DNA of 64,000 bases from Sabethes cyaneus (Eukaryota; Arthropoda; Insecta; Diptera; Culicidae): positions 141,893,907-141,957,906 of the forward strand of contig NC_071353.1 of the NCBI RefSeq assembly GCF_943734655.1. Reading direction: 5' to 3'. The notes below the pieces were generated by a model. The model was not told the DNA's origin, made no database searches, and worked only from the letters and a program-made list of their open reading frames with translations. The first letter of the stretch is position 1. Each line of letters begins with the position of its first letter. Below, in pieces: positions 45,429 to 58,277 of this stretch. A program made the position numbers and the translations under genes.

Positions 45429-45547
45429 GACATTGCTCAAATCGTCGAACCCTATCGATTGGTATATGTGACTTGGCCCTCCGGGCCTCGGATCAATTTC
45501 GTGTTTTTCGACCAATTTTTAAACCTTTGTTATAGTATAACAAAGGT
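43528..45547. mobile_element. 2 kb non-coding TIR element with CA microsatellite
   Basis: A perfect 13-base terminal inverted repeat, ACCTTTGTTATAC at 43528-43540 and its complement at 45535-45547. The right end is also a small hairpin (ACCTTTGTTATA next to GTATAACAAAGGT). Inside, a block with TTCAATAGTGATCTA, CTTTCAAA and CCATCTCTAAGAAACAGGCG occurs twice, from about 44990 and about 45285. A (CA)n run lies at 45404-45428. No transposase frame. Confidence 0.7.
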
Positions 45548-45599
45548 AAAAAGGTAAAAATCAGCATTACGTACAGATATACGTGCTAAATAAATCGTA

Positions 45600-45905
45600 T
45601 TTCATGCGCAAAATTGGCATATCCGTACTATTTTGGAGGAGATATACGTGATTACGAATAATTTTGAGCGTTACGACTATATAAGTATTTATGTACGATA
45701 ATATCCGATTAGGCGTGAGTCGCTCCGTACTACTCTGCGATTTTGTGCTGAAATTCGTATGTATGTCAGTCATTATCATTATATACGACAGAAAATCAAC
45801 TTGATCCCACTTTATCCAGCTTTAGTTACGATTTTGAGTTGGTTAGGAGATATTTACGATAGTTTTCGTACATTGATATACGAATTGGTACTAGCTGGGT
45901 TGGCT
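45600..45905. mobile_element. MITE-like repeat, inverted relative to 17085-17365
   Basis: The reverse complement starts CCCAGCTAGTACCAATTCGT and continues TGTACGAAAACTATCGTAAA, matching 17085 onward. It begins about 50 bases after the end of the 2 kb TIR element. Confidence 0.65.
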
Positions 45906-46144
45906 TCTTTGGTTACCAACAAGCTTTATGCTTTACAACTTCGTCGACCAAAGCGAAAAGCTACATTAAATTATGGCGGAGGCTCTCGAGCAGCAAACTT
46001 TTCGCTTATCGGTTTTATTACTACAACTTAAATTATTTCTTGGGAGTGGTCCTAATATTCTGACAAAAAGATAAATCAAAAGTTGGCACACACTCGAAAG
46101 TTATAAAACGTAAAGCCTAAAGGATATAAACGTCTTTCACACTT

Positions 46145-46240
46145 GAACCTTTTTTATCAACAGACTTTGCAGCTGGTTATTAGAGTACGGGACAAACACG
46201 TGGCTAGTACAAAGATCCTACTGATTCTAGCAGCATCACC
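46145..46240 (-). mobile_element. tRNA-derived SINE fragment
   Basis: The reverse complement contains ATCAGTAGGATC, CCCGTACTCTAAT, GCAAAGTCTGTTGATAAAA, corresponding to the 3' part of the SINE at 48845-49012. The promoter part is missing. An AATTGGACTT-like array follows at about 46370-46600. Confidence 0.55.
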
Positions 46241-47494
46241 CAAAAGTAAAAAGTTAAAGTTGATATTCAAAAATAAAGTTCAAAAGACTCAAAAGTCAAT
46301 AATTAAATTGTAAAAAGTTTGTAAATCAAATGAGGAACGTCAGAATTGACGTTCCAACGGTCAAAATTTTAGTCAATTGAACATAAAAACACTAAAGTTT
46401 ACCTGAAATTCGTCATAAAACCGCACTTAAAATAAAATAACAAATTATACTCGCAACTGAACTTTGAAACAAACTAAAACTTAGACTTAAAATTATGCTT
46501 GAAATTGGTTTTTAAGCTCGATATTTTACTTTAAACCGGACTTAAAATTAGGCTTGAAATTGGATTTTAAATCGGACTTAAGATAAACTTGAAACTGGGC
46601 CTTCTTACCGTAAAATTATCGGGCGGATAAATTCAATTCTCGGACTTTCGGCTTGAGATTTTTTTTAACAAGTCTGGTGAATGCGGCGGGTAGAATTAAA
46701 CTTACCAGCCACTATTTTCCAAAAAAATGTTTGAAGATAGATAATGCCATTATTTTCTGAAACACATTTTTTCTCAGTATGGACATAAAAAGTTTTCGTC
46801 TTGTGCCTTATTGAGTTACAGGCCCTTTGACACCTCCAGCTACGGTGCTGCTGGGTAATACTGGGCGGAGTAGAGAAAAATCTAAATCGAAATTAAGATG
46901 AAGTTGGTTCAACATCAACATCATTTGACTTTCTAAGTTAGCAAACAGGTTGAGAACAAATAAAGACAATATCAGAACAAAGTTGTTACAAAATTTGCAA
47001 AATTTCTAGATTTTAATTGAATAGATTCTAGATAAGAAACCATTACCTGATTTTGTCTTCTGAGTTATCTGTTTTTTGTCAAATTTTGGTATGATTTTGT
47101 ATGAAACATACAAATTTACTTAGATGTAAATTGTAATTAAGATGTAAATTTTACATCTTAACTGTGCTTTAAGTAAATTTTATACATAAACGTTCTACTA
47201 TATTATGTGTAGAATTGCTTTCAGTTTGGTACAAATGCCCGTATTGGTAATAAACCAGCAATGGTAATTGGAAAGAAAGCAGCAATAAAACCGGTTAAGC
47301 TTTCGCTGCTTTACAGCCATCGCCATAATTTAAAAAAAGCTTTTCGCTTTTCGCATTTCTGACAAAACCTAATTCCGCGATCAGAAAAGTTTAAATTTTA
47401 CACAAAGATCATTCTGAACGATTTGGTTTATAGCGACCAGAATAAAATATCCCATAGAATATTTATTAAATTTTAAGCAATTTCGTTGGTTTGC

Positions 47495-47795
47495 AGCACG
47501 TGCGCATTTAATTTCATCGTGCATATTGATATGATAGGTCGATATAATCAGCGCGCCACTGAAAATTTGCAATTTTCGAAAACTAGTTGTTTTAACAAAT
47601 TGAGAATATTCAGTTACTCAATTTCAATTTCTAGCAAAGTCATTTTAGTTGCTTCCTCTGACAGGAAAACCGATTGATAATAAATTTCTTTCTGCAAAAC
47701 ACTTTGCTTTGATGAACTGTTGTTTGCGAGCTAAAACAAAATACTACAATATGGCAATATGGCTTCGCATTAAAAAATGATTTTGTTGTTGAACT
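47495..47795. repeat. Inverted copy of the 43050-43335 repeat
   Basis: Runs from GCACGTGCGCATTTAATTTC to about TTCGCATTAAAAAATG and pairs in reverse with 43335 to 43050. The flanks (45910-47490 and 47800-48840) are A/T-rich, contain an ATGTAAATTTTACAT-type small palindrome near 47125-47160, and show no gene. Confidence 0.65.
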
Positions 47796-48844
47796 TTGGT
47801 ATTCTACATAATAGCAGCAAAAAAACTGTTTGGTTAGGGTGTTACCGTTTGAATAACTCCATAAAACTAACAAATTTATTGCGGTTTGACAAGTAACCGC
47901 GATAAGATCAATTTTAATAGATGCGCCATTTTGTATTGCCACGCCACACTTATGGTAAGTTTATAAGAGACGTGGTGCAGCCAAGAAGTTTTAACGTGGT
48001 AATATGAGCAACCACAATAAATTTGCTTTATTAGCAGTTTTATTATGGTTTTCTAGCTAGCTATAAGTGTGTTTGGACTCGTATCCTCTTGGTATTGCGC
48101 AATACCACAATAAACCCAGAGGTAATGATTAATACCGCAATAAATCCTTTATAAAATTCAAGTAAAACCAAGTGGCTTTAGAATTGTTACTTGGGAATAT
48201 GCCGTATGAATAAAAGATATAGAGCAAATGCTCCCATACGATTTAAACGGGAAAAGCAAAGTAAACTGTTTTGTTCAAACAGCCTAATGGCTCAAAAAAA
48301 GGTACATCTTCAGTTACCATAGAAATTGCATAGAACTGTGCTCCGAAAGACAAGACAGACTATAGAAAGATAGAATACAAGTTCGCTGCTAAAATGGGCC
48401 GCCAATCGAATTCATACTGTTCATACCTGCTTCCCATATTCCCCCAAAATGGGGACATAAATGAACATTCCTCTTTAAACACATTTCAGTAGACCAAAGT
48501 TGATCGTAACACTTTTACAATGAGTTCTTGAGATTCTTTTAGTTTAAAAGCATTTTCGTTCACTAATTTCACATCACATCAAATTACACCAACAGCTGCA
48601 GAAGGTTGAGAAACGTTATCGGAGCATTCCGCTCTCAGTGTAGTGATTTGCTTTCGATTTTCGCTTCCATTCCGGATTGGTCCGCATCGCTCAGATTGAT
48701 GCTCTACTAAGATATTTTCTGGAAAATTTAGTCGAATTATTGTTATCGTCAAGAGTATGAATTGATTGAACAGCAAAATCAAGTGCCCAATTATGTACAG
48801 ATAAAAGCAAAGTCGTGGGTTTAAACCGTCATTAGACATTACCC

Positions 48845-49012
48845 TTCTTTATCGACAGACTTCGCAGCCGGCTGTTTAGAGTACAGGAAAATTACGGGGC
48901 CAGTGTAACGATGCTACTGACTCTATCAAGCAAGCACCGTCTAGCCGAGATTCGAACATGCGCCGACTGGCTTGTTAGACCAGCATCGTACCTCGAAGCT
49001 AAGTAGGCCGTA
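48845..49012 (-). mobile_element. tRNA-derived SINE, nearly full length
   Basis: The reverse complement starts GCCTACTTAGCTTCGAGGTA, an A-box-like region, followed by a tRNA-like arm (GTCTAACAAGCCAG) and a B-box-like GTTCGAATCTC. The SINE body follows, with CGTAATTTTCCTGTACTCTA and AAGTCTGTCGATAAAGAAGG. The ordered A and B boxes mark a Pol III promoter. It is the most complete of the copies seen here. Confidence 0.75.
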
Positions 49013-49019
49013 TTATGTA

Positions 49020-49900
49020 CAGATATGCATCAAATTTTATCTTGCATATTGGAATAATAACCGTTGTAAAATGTGTAAATTTGATTAACCAGCAATAGCC
49101 ATTGCCATGACAATCATGACAATTTTCTTAATCGGAGTATAAATAAACAAATCAATTCAAAATCTGTGCAACAACAAGTGTTATTTTAAACATGGGGTGT
49201 CAAATATATTTACTTGATTAAACCAATTTTCGGTTGGAGAACTCTCTGCAGATAAAACCTATAGCAAATGGCACATCCTCCACTCTTCCGCTCAAATTGC
49301 TTCTAATAGTTAGCTTCTCAGGTTTTCCTTCTGTCGCACCGTTCTGTCGATTAAATTCAATATTCTATTACCCGAACTGCCAATCCTGTTTGAAGGGAAA
49401 ATTTTCACTTTTTCCCCCTATTCCCGCCAACGAACAAATGATCTGTTTTAAAATCTGGCCCAACGCACTCACTCTCTCTCTCTCTTTCTCTTTGACATTG
49501 CGATGGTTGGCTGATCCAGCAGTAATCCAATTTGTATCCTCTTCAGTTATGCTGCACACACTGCCACTGCTGCTTACTGACAGCGACGACTAGCGACGCG
49601 AAGTAGGCTGTCTGTCTGGTAAATTAGATTTTTATACCATCCCCCCCCCCCCCACAGGCCACAGCCCCAAACAGGAAAAAAAATCAACGTGTTTGGATTG
49701 CGGGACTCATAGCCATGGATCGCTTCCGATGATGATGACAACGACTACGATTGGCGCTGCCGACCGATAACACTCGTCGATTTTGCTACTGCCGAATGCT
49801 GCCAGTTAGCTGTGCAGACAACAAAAAGCATATTCAAGGAAAAACGACAGATCAATTCCCTTTAACAGAAATCAATTTAAAGCCTACGCCTTTTTTACTG
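49020..49900. other. Non-repetitive region with CT and poly-C runs
   Basis: Contains a (CT)n run at about 49470-49492 and a C homopolymer of about 14 at 49642-49656. The surrounding sequence looks single-copy, with a CAGCGACGACTAGCGACGCG stretch. No gene was recognised. It could be regulatory or intronic. Confidence 0.35.
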
Positions 49901-50054
49901 CGAAAGATTTAAGAGGCTTTAGACTTGAACAGTCTAAGGACGCCTACATGTGCGTTGCTGCGTTGAGTTGAAAACTTGTTTACCAACAAGTGTAGGAAAC
50001 GAGACCGGTGTGTACCCAAGATGGGCTACACTGGGTTCTCTGGTTAAGATATGT

Positions 50055-50830
50055 GGCAGATCATGTACCGCCCCATCGTTCGCATTGTTCACTGCAGGAC
50101 ACCAGTTTGCCTCAAACTCCGGTATGTTGGACTTGGAAGAGCACTTGTCCTAGGGCACCATCTGCACGTTGTTGGTAGCATACCATTCCAGTGTCTTTGT
50201 TCCGTAGTGGCAGGATGGCAAATCCGACCAAAACATCACGGAACAATCGTGTTGCTTCTGAAAAGACAACAGGCAATAGCCGTTTTTCCAGACACTCGTT
50301 CACGTAAAATTCCTGTTTGGCGGTCCCTTCAATAGCAATGTTGAATGTCATACAAGACAGTCCATCCCGTCGCCGCAAACCTCTGCGCGATTCGCAGGGA
50401 CTTGAAAGTGCCCCCGAAACACGCACGTAGCATATCACTCGCTCTAAGATAGCTTTGATCAGCTGCGTAAGTTTGTCCGGAAAACCGTTCTTATGCATTC
50501 TCTGCCATGGCTATTCGCGCTCGACTGTATCGTCTGCTACCTTGAAATTCACGAAAACATGATGCGTGATGGGTACGTTGTACTACCGACAATTTCTGAA
50601 GGATTTGTCGGTGTAAAATTTAAGCCGTAGTAGCACGGTCCCCCATAAAATCCGCCTGATACTACCCTACGAGTTCTCTTGCTATTGGGGATAGACGACG
50701 TAACAAAATCTGGGAGAACATTTTGTAGGCGGCGTAGACCAGCGTAGGTACAACCACACATTCTATCCACCCCTCCGGTAATTTCTCCTCCTCCCAAATT
50801 CTTGAAATTTATCCAATGGAGTGTCATTGC
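50055..50830 (-). mobile_element. Mosaic of non-LTR RT and DD37E transposase fragments
   Basis: On the - strand from 50830, broken RT frames (LSPIARELVG-like, ATTAKILH-like) lead to FPDKLTQLIKAILERVICYV and SRRGLRRRDGLSCMTFNIAI. At about 50335 the open frame passes directly into EFYVNECLEKRLLP, a DD37E transposase motif. Then, in another frame, come MFWSDLPSCHYGTKTLEWYA-like residues down to about 50055. Two dead elements are therefore fused in one 129-codon frame (50112-50498). Confidence 0.7.
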
Positions 50831-50859
50831 TAGCGGTTCTTGGCCATTTTTGTAGAGTT

Positions 50860-53190
50860 CCGCTCACGAGCCGGCACGCTGTTATCGTTAGTAGGTACTT
50901 CTAGGTTAACTTCCGTTCCGTATCCTCCTAAGTTTAAAAAAACGTATTAACCACAAAACAAACGAAAGTCAAAAGCATGTTGCCTAGCTTCGAACTTTTT
51001 AACTAAATAAGTTCTAAGACTTGTTGGTGGCTACCAACCACAGAACACAAAACGCTCACCAAATTGTCCCTTCCGTTAGCACTGTCCTTTGTGCTCTCTG
51101 TAATGGCCCCTATATTCGAGGCTATAAAACAAACGTTTCAATTTAAGTGCCCAGTAGGGCCACTCGGAGGTGGTAAATGGAACCTGCAAGCGAAATATGT
51201 ATCGAACAGACAATTTTTCCCCATCACAATCGCCATTATCGTTGCGCTGCGGTGCGGTGTCACTTATGCTGCTACATTATGCAACGCTCCGTCGTCCCTG
51301 TGGTGGCTGGCTACAGGAGGAACCATGTGCTGACTACTATGTACCTTCACCTGCTGCTTATTGGTTTACATAGTGCTATTTTTATATACCTCCCGGGTGG
51401 AATTCAGAACGGTGGCCGTTTCGATGCCTGGAGCATCCTCTTCGAGGACCCATCAAGGCGTACGGTGCCACACTACTGACACTGTGGCAATGACAAAGAA
51501 GTGAATCGTTTCAATCGTTATTCGGTGAAAGTGGCTGCAAACCTTAATTGCTCGTTTCCGTTCAGCTTCAAGTGATTGCAAAGCGGAACTCGGAGAAAAC
51601 CACGTTCGTTTCCAAGTATACTAGTACATAGCACGTGATAGAACTGTCGAAATTTATTCTGCAGGCTGACACAATGCTCGTTTTGTTACGAAAAGAATTC
51701 GAACGAAATAATATGCACTGCCAGCGAGGGATTTCATTCACATTCATTTTAGATTATTCCTATCCAAGTGTTTTATGGAGTTCCAAAACCATGAATATCA
51801 TGAACCAGTATTTTTTTACCCACTCGGGTCACACAGTTTCTAAGATCGTTTGACATCTCGACATTATTGGACCCCAAAATGCTTAAGCCTGCAATCTATT
51901 TAATCCTCAATAACGTTAGTTTCAAATTGAATACACACTAGAATACATAGCAAAATTTAATCTCACCGCCTTATAAATGGAAAAACGGACAGCGGAGCGT
52001 CCTGTTGTAGCGAGCGTGACATAACCCGTCATCGTGCACAGCACGGCAAACAGAGAAGGTCGGAAAATCGGAAAATCGGAAGCCCTTTTTTTCGCAGGCT
52101 ACTTTGTTGACAGCATACAAACGAGCGTCTGTATATAGATGTGCGTGTATTTATATAGGTGTACGTCAAAGAAGGTGTGCAAAAGCAAAAACCTAACCCT
52201 AAACAAGTTAGAATATGGTTTGCGGGATCCCCGATGATAGGTACAACAAAATACAGAAAAAAAACTCCGGTACAAAGGGAAACGATAAGATTCCGGTTTA
52301 TTGCTGCTGACCATCCCGCCTGCTGAAAGTGTATGGGAGATCAAACTGCTGATACTGACAGTATTATTTGCGCATTGTCCCTGAAAATTGAAATGATTAT
52401 GGTGCTGTACCCTTTTCTTTCCGGGTTGGTTGCTAGAACGCTTGCTGCTGAACGCCTCACTGACTGGCAGTTCAAATATTTATTGAAAATACTTAAATTT
52501 AATATACCGGCATGATAAACATCGGCTAAAGGAGCCTCTTTCAGATAGACCGGATGGACCGCTCTAGCTAAGAAGGGATTCTTTGTTGTTCTCGGTTTGG
52601 GACGCAGAATGAAGTCCTTAACTTTTTTTTAAAACTTATCAAGCTGTTGTAAGTTGTAACCTTTAGTCACAAAGGTATGTAAATTGATGGTTTTATAGGG
52701 TGTTTTGCTGATGATTTACACTGGCGTGCCCAGTCTGGGGCATATTGGGGCACGTGCTCCACTTTATCTGTAAAATTCACTCTAAAACAAAACAATTTCT
52801 GTAACCCAGAAATCCTAAAATATGAATTCAGAAGGATCGTCGTTCGATCTACTAACCTTTCCAACCTGAAGAACTGATATGCCTTCTAAAACATCTTAGG
52901 TAAAACTATCAAATTGGTATTTTGATTGTCTACCAAAATTCTTGAGTAAATTGGGGCAAATTAGACCCCTAGATAAAATTGTATTGGAATTAAATTTTGC
53001 GCATTCCTTTTTCGTAATATTCTTATCCTATGCTTACCATAGAATCTCAAATTAGAGAGAAATTGATATAGAGGTGTTAATAAGATATAGAGGTTAATGG
53101 TGCAAAATGGGTAACTTTTCCCCGTTTCCGCGCATTGAGACCATCGCCAATCGATTTCTCATGATTTTTTACATAAAAAATTCCATCAGT
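50860..53190. other. No gene or strong repeat recognised
   Basis: About 2.3 kb, partly with above-average G/C (51150-51480, 51980-52080), which looks single-copy. Short open frames, including one at 51064-51333, show no motif that could be recognised. It could be intronic or regulatory sequence. Confidence 0.35.
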
Positions 53191-53269
53191 CAGAAAATAG
53201 CGGCAATAAAAAGTTGCGTTTTTTCGATTTTACAATGCACTGCAATACGAGGGAAGATAGACAGTAATA

Positions 53270-53690
53270 AGGCACGTAATAAGAGAAAAAAGAGAAAGGA
53301 AGCAAATAGGAGACAAAAAGGAAAAATTAGGTAAAGAAAGCAGAGATTGGACAAAAGAGTAGGGTGAACGCAACAGAAAAAACGAAAAATGAGAAAAAGG
53401 ATCTAGAAAAACGAAAGAGAAAATGAGGACAAATGTGGACAGAAAAGCAACAGAACACAAAAAACGAAACCGGAAAAGAGGTAAAACGGGCCTGAAAATG
53501 GAAAAAAGACAGAAAACGGAACAGAAATGAGAAAAACAAGCGGAAAATTAGGACAAAAACGGGACAGGAAAAAAAGATAAAGAAGAAGCAGCGAACTGAA
53601 ATAAGGAAAAACGAGAGAAAAAAGGAGGGAAAACGACACAACAAAGAGAAGACGGAACAGATAACGAATAAAAACATGATAAAAAAGCCA
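53270..53690. repeat. Purine-rich tract
   Basis: Same type as 4300-5740 (AGAGAAAAAG, AAACGGAACAG, GGACAAAAACGGGACAGG). It joins the GTCCAAAAAG array on its right. Confidence 0.8.
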
Positions 53691-53739
53691 ACAAGAAATC
53701 GAAAATGAGTTTATAAAGTGTCAAGAAAGAGTTAAAAAA

Positions 53740-56700
53740 ACTGTAAGTGTCACAAAAGTCCAAAAAGTGTCAAACAGAATCCAGAATTCCTAAAAAATAT
53801 ATAAATAGTGCAAAAGGAACCCAAAAAGGGACCTAAAAATGAAAAAGAGGTGCCAAAAACAAAATCCAAAATGGATCCAAAAATATTCCAAAAGAAATCC
53901 AAAAGACTCCAACAAGTCTCAAAAGAGTCTGTAGAGAGTTCAAGAAGAGTCCAATACGAATTTAAAAAGATTCCAAAAAACTGTCCAAAAAGAATTCATA
54001 AAGTGACCAAAAAGAGTCCAAAATAAATCTCATAAGAGGCCAAAAGGACTTGAAAATATTTCAAAGTTAAAAAAAGTCCAGAAAATCATAAAAATCCTAA
54101 AAGAGTTCAAATGTGTCCACAGAAAATCCAAAACAAATTAAAAAATTTCGAAGAAAAGTACATACAGAAAGAGCCCAAAAGAGTCCAAAAATTAACCTGC
54201 TTTAGTTAAGTTCAGAATCCGAATCCGAAATAGGTCCCAAAATAATTCAAAAGGTGGCCAAAATAAGACCAAAAAATCGAAAATATTCCAAAAAACAAAG
54301 TTAAATCCAAAATAAGTCTCAAAAGAATTCAAAATATATCCAACGGAACTTTTGACCAAAAAGAAAAAAAGTCTAATAGCTGCTCAACAGACTCCAAAAA
54401 GAGTTCAAGAAGAGTCTAAAAAGACACAAAAAGGTTCAAACGGAATCTAAAAGAGGCGAAAAAGAATCCAAAACTATTCCAAAAACATTCTAAAAGTAAT
54501 CCAAGAATTCAAAGAGTTTCGAAAAAGTTCAAAATACGACCATAAACCCAAAAAAGATTAAAAAGAACACAAAATTCATATAAAATAAGAAAGGATCCAT
54601 AAATATTCCAAAAGAAATCCAAAAGAGTCCAAAAAGTACCAAACGAGTCTAAAGAGTTCAAGAAGGATCCAAAAAGAGTTTAAAAAGAATCCAAAAATAG
54701 TCCAAAAAGAGTTCAAAAAGTGTCCAAATGGAGTTCAAAGAGACTCGAAAATATTTCAGACTCCAAAAGAGACCCGCAAATCGAAAAAATCCTAAAAGTG
54801 TTCCAAAGTGTTCACAAGGAGTCCAAAACAAATTAAGAAATTTCAAAAAGTAGTATAAAAAGACGGCAAAAGACTCCAGAATAGGTCTAAAAATAGTTCA
54901 AAAAGTGACCAGAATAAGACCAAAAATAAACCAAACCAGAAGTAAGAAAAAATCCAAACGAATCCAAAAAGACATCAAACATTTAAGCATCCTTAAAGAG
55001 TCTAACGATAGTTTAACTCAGTGACGGCCAAACTGCGGCCCGCGGGCCGCATGCGGTTCTTCACAACAGTCCTTGCCTAACTAAAGAAAAATAGTCAAAA
55101 CAAAGATTGCGATTTAAAAAAAATCCAAAAACATTCTAAAAGAAATCCAAGAGTTCAAAAACTTTCAAGAATGTCCAAAAACTGTCCAAAACGACCATAA
55201 AAAGTCCTAAAAAGATCAAAGAGATCTCAAAATTCGTATGAAAAACTCAAAAATAATCCAAAACGAGTTCAAGTAGGTCCAAAATGTGTTCAAACATAAT
55301 CCTGAATGAATATTAAAAGAGTCCAGAAAGAGTTCAAACGAGTCTAAAAATCCAGAATGAGGCCAAAAAGAGTCCAAAAACACATTACAAAAATTTTCTG
55401 AAAGGCTCCAAAAAGATGCAAGTTTTTAAAAATTCCAAAAGTCTCTAAAAAGTGTACTAAAAATGATACAAAACAAGCATAAAGAAAACAAGGAAAAAGA
55501 AAATGAGGACAGAAAAAGACAGAACATAAAAAACGAGACTAGAAGAGGATAAACGGGCCACAAAATGGAAGAAAAAGACAAAACATGGAACAGGAAAGAG
55601 AAAAACAAAAGAAAAATTAGAGCAGAAAAGGGCGGAAAACGGGACAGGAAAAGAAGAGAAAGAGAATGCATCGAGCAAAAGAGAAAGTAAAACGGAGATA
55701 AGCAGTCTCTGTAACCGCAAGGTTACCGAGTCTGCTTTGACAAACGAGTCATGGTGGGTTCGAATCTTAGTCGAATCAAGCCATTCCATGTCAAGTGACT
55801 TTAGCATGGATTTATTCTCAGGCCCCTCATTTACCCTTTCTTCATGCTGAATTCTATATTTACCCACTAAAGCCTCTTGACAGTGCAAATGTGCCTCTTA
55901 TAGTTAAGTTTACTGGTCAGAGAAATGAATGAGTCCTCGCCATGGACGGCTACAATATGGGATAGTACTGGCAGCGAGGAATAAATCGGTAAAGTAGATC
56001 AAGCTTTGAAGGAAGGGTAAACCTCAATACACACAAGCACGCATAAATTTTATTAAGCATATCGCTCACACCTTAGCGAGTATAGCAAAATGAAATGCAG
56101 TGCAAGTTATACAGCAAATACCCACTGCAAACACTGGTCGCAGTGATGAGTCCACGCATGGAAAAAACGGAAATAACCCGAGACAATAGAGGGCAGACGG
56201 ATAAGAAACCGAAAAAAACATGAAAAGAAAAGAGTCCAAAAGGAATCGAAAATGCCTCTGGCTGTGTGTCACAAAAGTCCAAAAAGTGTCAAATAGAATC
56301 CAGAAAAAACCCATGAAGAGTACCTAAGAAATATAAATAGTGCCAAAAGGCGTCCAAAAAGAGTCCTAAAAATCAAAGAGATGTCAAAAAAGTACAAAAA
56401 GATCCAAAAATATTCCAAAAGAGTCCAAAAAGTCCAAGGCGAATCCACAAAGTTCATGAAGAATCCACAAAATTCATGAAGAATCCAAAAATAGTCTAAA
56501 AAGAATTCAAGAAATGCCCATAAAAAGTTCAAAAAGGCTCGAAAATATTTCAGAGTCCAAAAAAAATCCGAAAAATCCTTAAAGTGTTCCAAAGTGTCCA
56601 CAAGGAGTCCAAAATGAATCAAAAAATTTTAAAGGAGTGTACAAAATGAGCCCAAAAAGAATCCAAAATAGTTCCAACAATAATTTAAAATGAAAATGGC

Positions 56701-57340
56701 CAAAAGAAGACCAAAAATTACCCAAAAAAAAATTCAAAGACGTTAAAAAATCCACAATAAGTCTTAAAAGAATCCAAAAGGTTTCCCACGGAAATTCAAA
56801 GGTCCAAACAGTGTCCTGAAAGAGTCTAACAACTGTAAAACAGATTCCAAAAAAAGAGCAAGAAGAGTCTAAAAAGAGGTCATGCAGCCCAAAAAGGTTC
56901 GAATAGAATACAAAAAGAGCCCAAAAAGACTGCGATTTCGAAAAGAATGCAAAAATAATTGCAAAAGCATTCTAAAAGAAGTCTAAGAGTTTAAAAAGCT
57001 TAAAAACTCCAAAAGCTGTACAAAATGACCAGAAAAAGTCCAAAAAAATCAAAGTGAACACAAAATTCGTATAAAAACAGTCCAAAAAGAGTTCAAAACG
57101 AGTCCAGATGGGCCCAAAACGAGTTCAAAAAGAATCCTAAATGGATCTTAAAAGAGTTCAAGAAGAGTTCAAAACGAGTCCAAAAACACATCACAAAAAT
57201 TTTCTGAAAAGCTCAAAAAAAGACTCAGTCTAAAAACTTTAAAAGTCTCTAAAAAGTGTACTAAAAGAACCTAAAATGTTCTAGAAGATTGTTAGTGAAA
57301 GAATTAAAAGACTCTATGAAGAATCCTAAGTGTCCAAAAT
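53740..57340. repeat. Degenerate GTCCAAAAAGA minisatellite, 3.6 kb
   Basis: A short unit near AAAAAGAGTCC (10-14 bases, variants GAATCC, GTTCA, GAGTCT) is repeated irregularly across the whole span. It is interrupted by a purine tract (55460-55690), a tRNA-like SINE (55690-55985) and a non-array piece (56030-56200) that resembles 34205-34370. The reverse strand reads as FWTLFELFLD-like peptides purely from the repeat. Confidence 0.85.
55690..55985 (+). mobile_element. tRNA-derived SINE of a second type
   Basis: AGTCTCTGTAACCGCAAGGT, then a B-box-like GGTGGGTTCGAATCTTAG, then a non-tRNA body with CATGGATTTATTCTCAGGCC and CATGGACGGCTACAATATGG. The words differ from the SINE at 48845-49012. It sits inside the low-complexity array, so its edges are clear. 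Confidence 0.65.
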
Positions 57341-57489
57341 AAGTCTCATAAGGGCCCACAAAGAGCCTAAAAACCGTCCATAAGAAGTCGAAAAGAATTC
57401 AAAATAGTTTAAAGAAATACTACATAAGCTCAAAAATCCGGTTCGAAAAAAGTGCAAAAAATAACCAAAAGAGCTTCAAATGTGTCCAA

Positions 57490-58265
57490 AAAGAGCGAAA
57501 AAGAAAGTGAATACGGAACAAGAAAAGGAAAACGAAACAAAAAACAAGAGAAACCATAAGGAAAAAGAAAAATAGTGTAAGAGAGGGAGAAAACCCTTAG
57601 GAGAAACGAGCAAAATGGTAATAACGTGATATAAAAAAGGTCAAACGTGATATAAAAAGGGGGACAGAATGGGAATGGCAAAGGAATGCGAAAATATGAC
57701 AGACAAAGAAGAAAAAAAAAACAGGAAAAACCGACCAACGGAATAGGTAAAACTGAAGAGAAAAAGAAAGAAATATTGTCCTGTCCCGCAAAGCCGGAGA
57801 GCAAAGAGAAAATAGGGCCGAAATAGAATAAACGTGATAGAAAATAAGGGCATCTTAAAGAAGAAAATAACACAATAGATCAAAATAATGGACGCACACC
57901 TTCCGACAAAAGAGTAAAAACGGAACAGGCGAAGATGAAATACAAAAATGGGAACAGTTAAAACAAGACGAAAACTGGAAACAAAAAGGAAACATGGAAG
58001 AAGAAAGACGGAAAACTGGAAGAAAAATTGCAAAATGTATGTATGCACTGTATGAAAAACCAGAGGAAAAACAAGATAACAAAATAAACCTGACAGAAAA
58101 CATGGAAAAGGAAACAAAGAAAAATGGAACAATAAAAGAGAAACCACGTGAAAACCATGAGAAAAAATGAAAAACGGAAGCTAAAACAAGAAAAGTGAGA
58201 GTACAACCCAGAAAAACAGTACTATACACAAGAAAAAAGTATCGGGAAAATAGTAAAACGTGTGA
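57490..58265. repeat. Purine-rich tract
   Basis: Same family as 4300-5740. It ends at TGTGAAAGAGTAAGATG (58262-58278), nearly identical to the right edge of the 4300 tract (TGTGAAAGAGTAAGATGGTG at 5701-5720), and passes directly into a TTTCAAGTCCAATTTC array. The same junction at two loci implies shared origin. Confidence 0.8.
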
Positions 58266-58277
58266 AAGAGTAAGATG

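Noticed and set aside
48845..49012. A true tRNA gene
   Set aside because: A and B boxes are present, but no acceptor stem closes and the body continues as a SINE with other truncated copies in the window.
51064..51333. 89-codon forward frame with hydrophobic segments
   Set aside because: No recognised domain, no conserved start or splice context, and overlapping frames in all phases. Left unannotated.
57430..58229. Overlapping hydrophobic reverse-strand frames
   Set aside because: Same purine-tract composition effect as at 4.3-5.7 kb.
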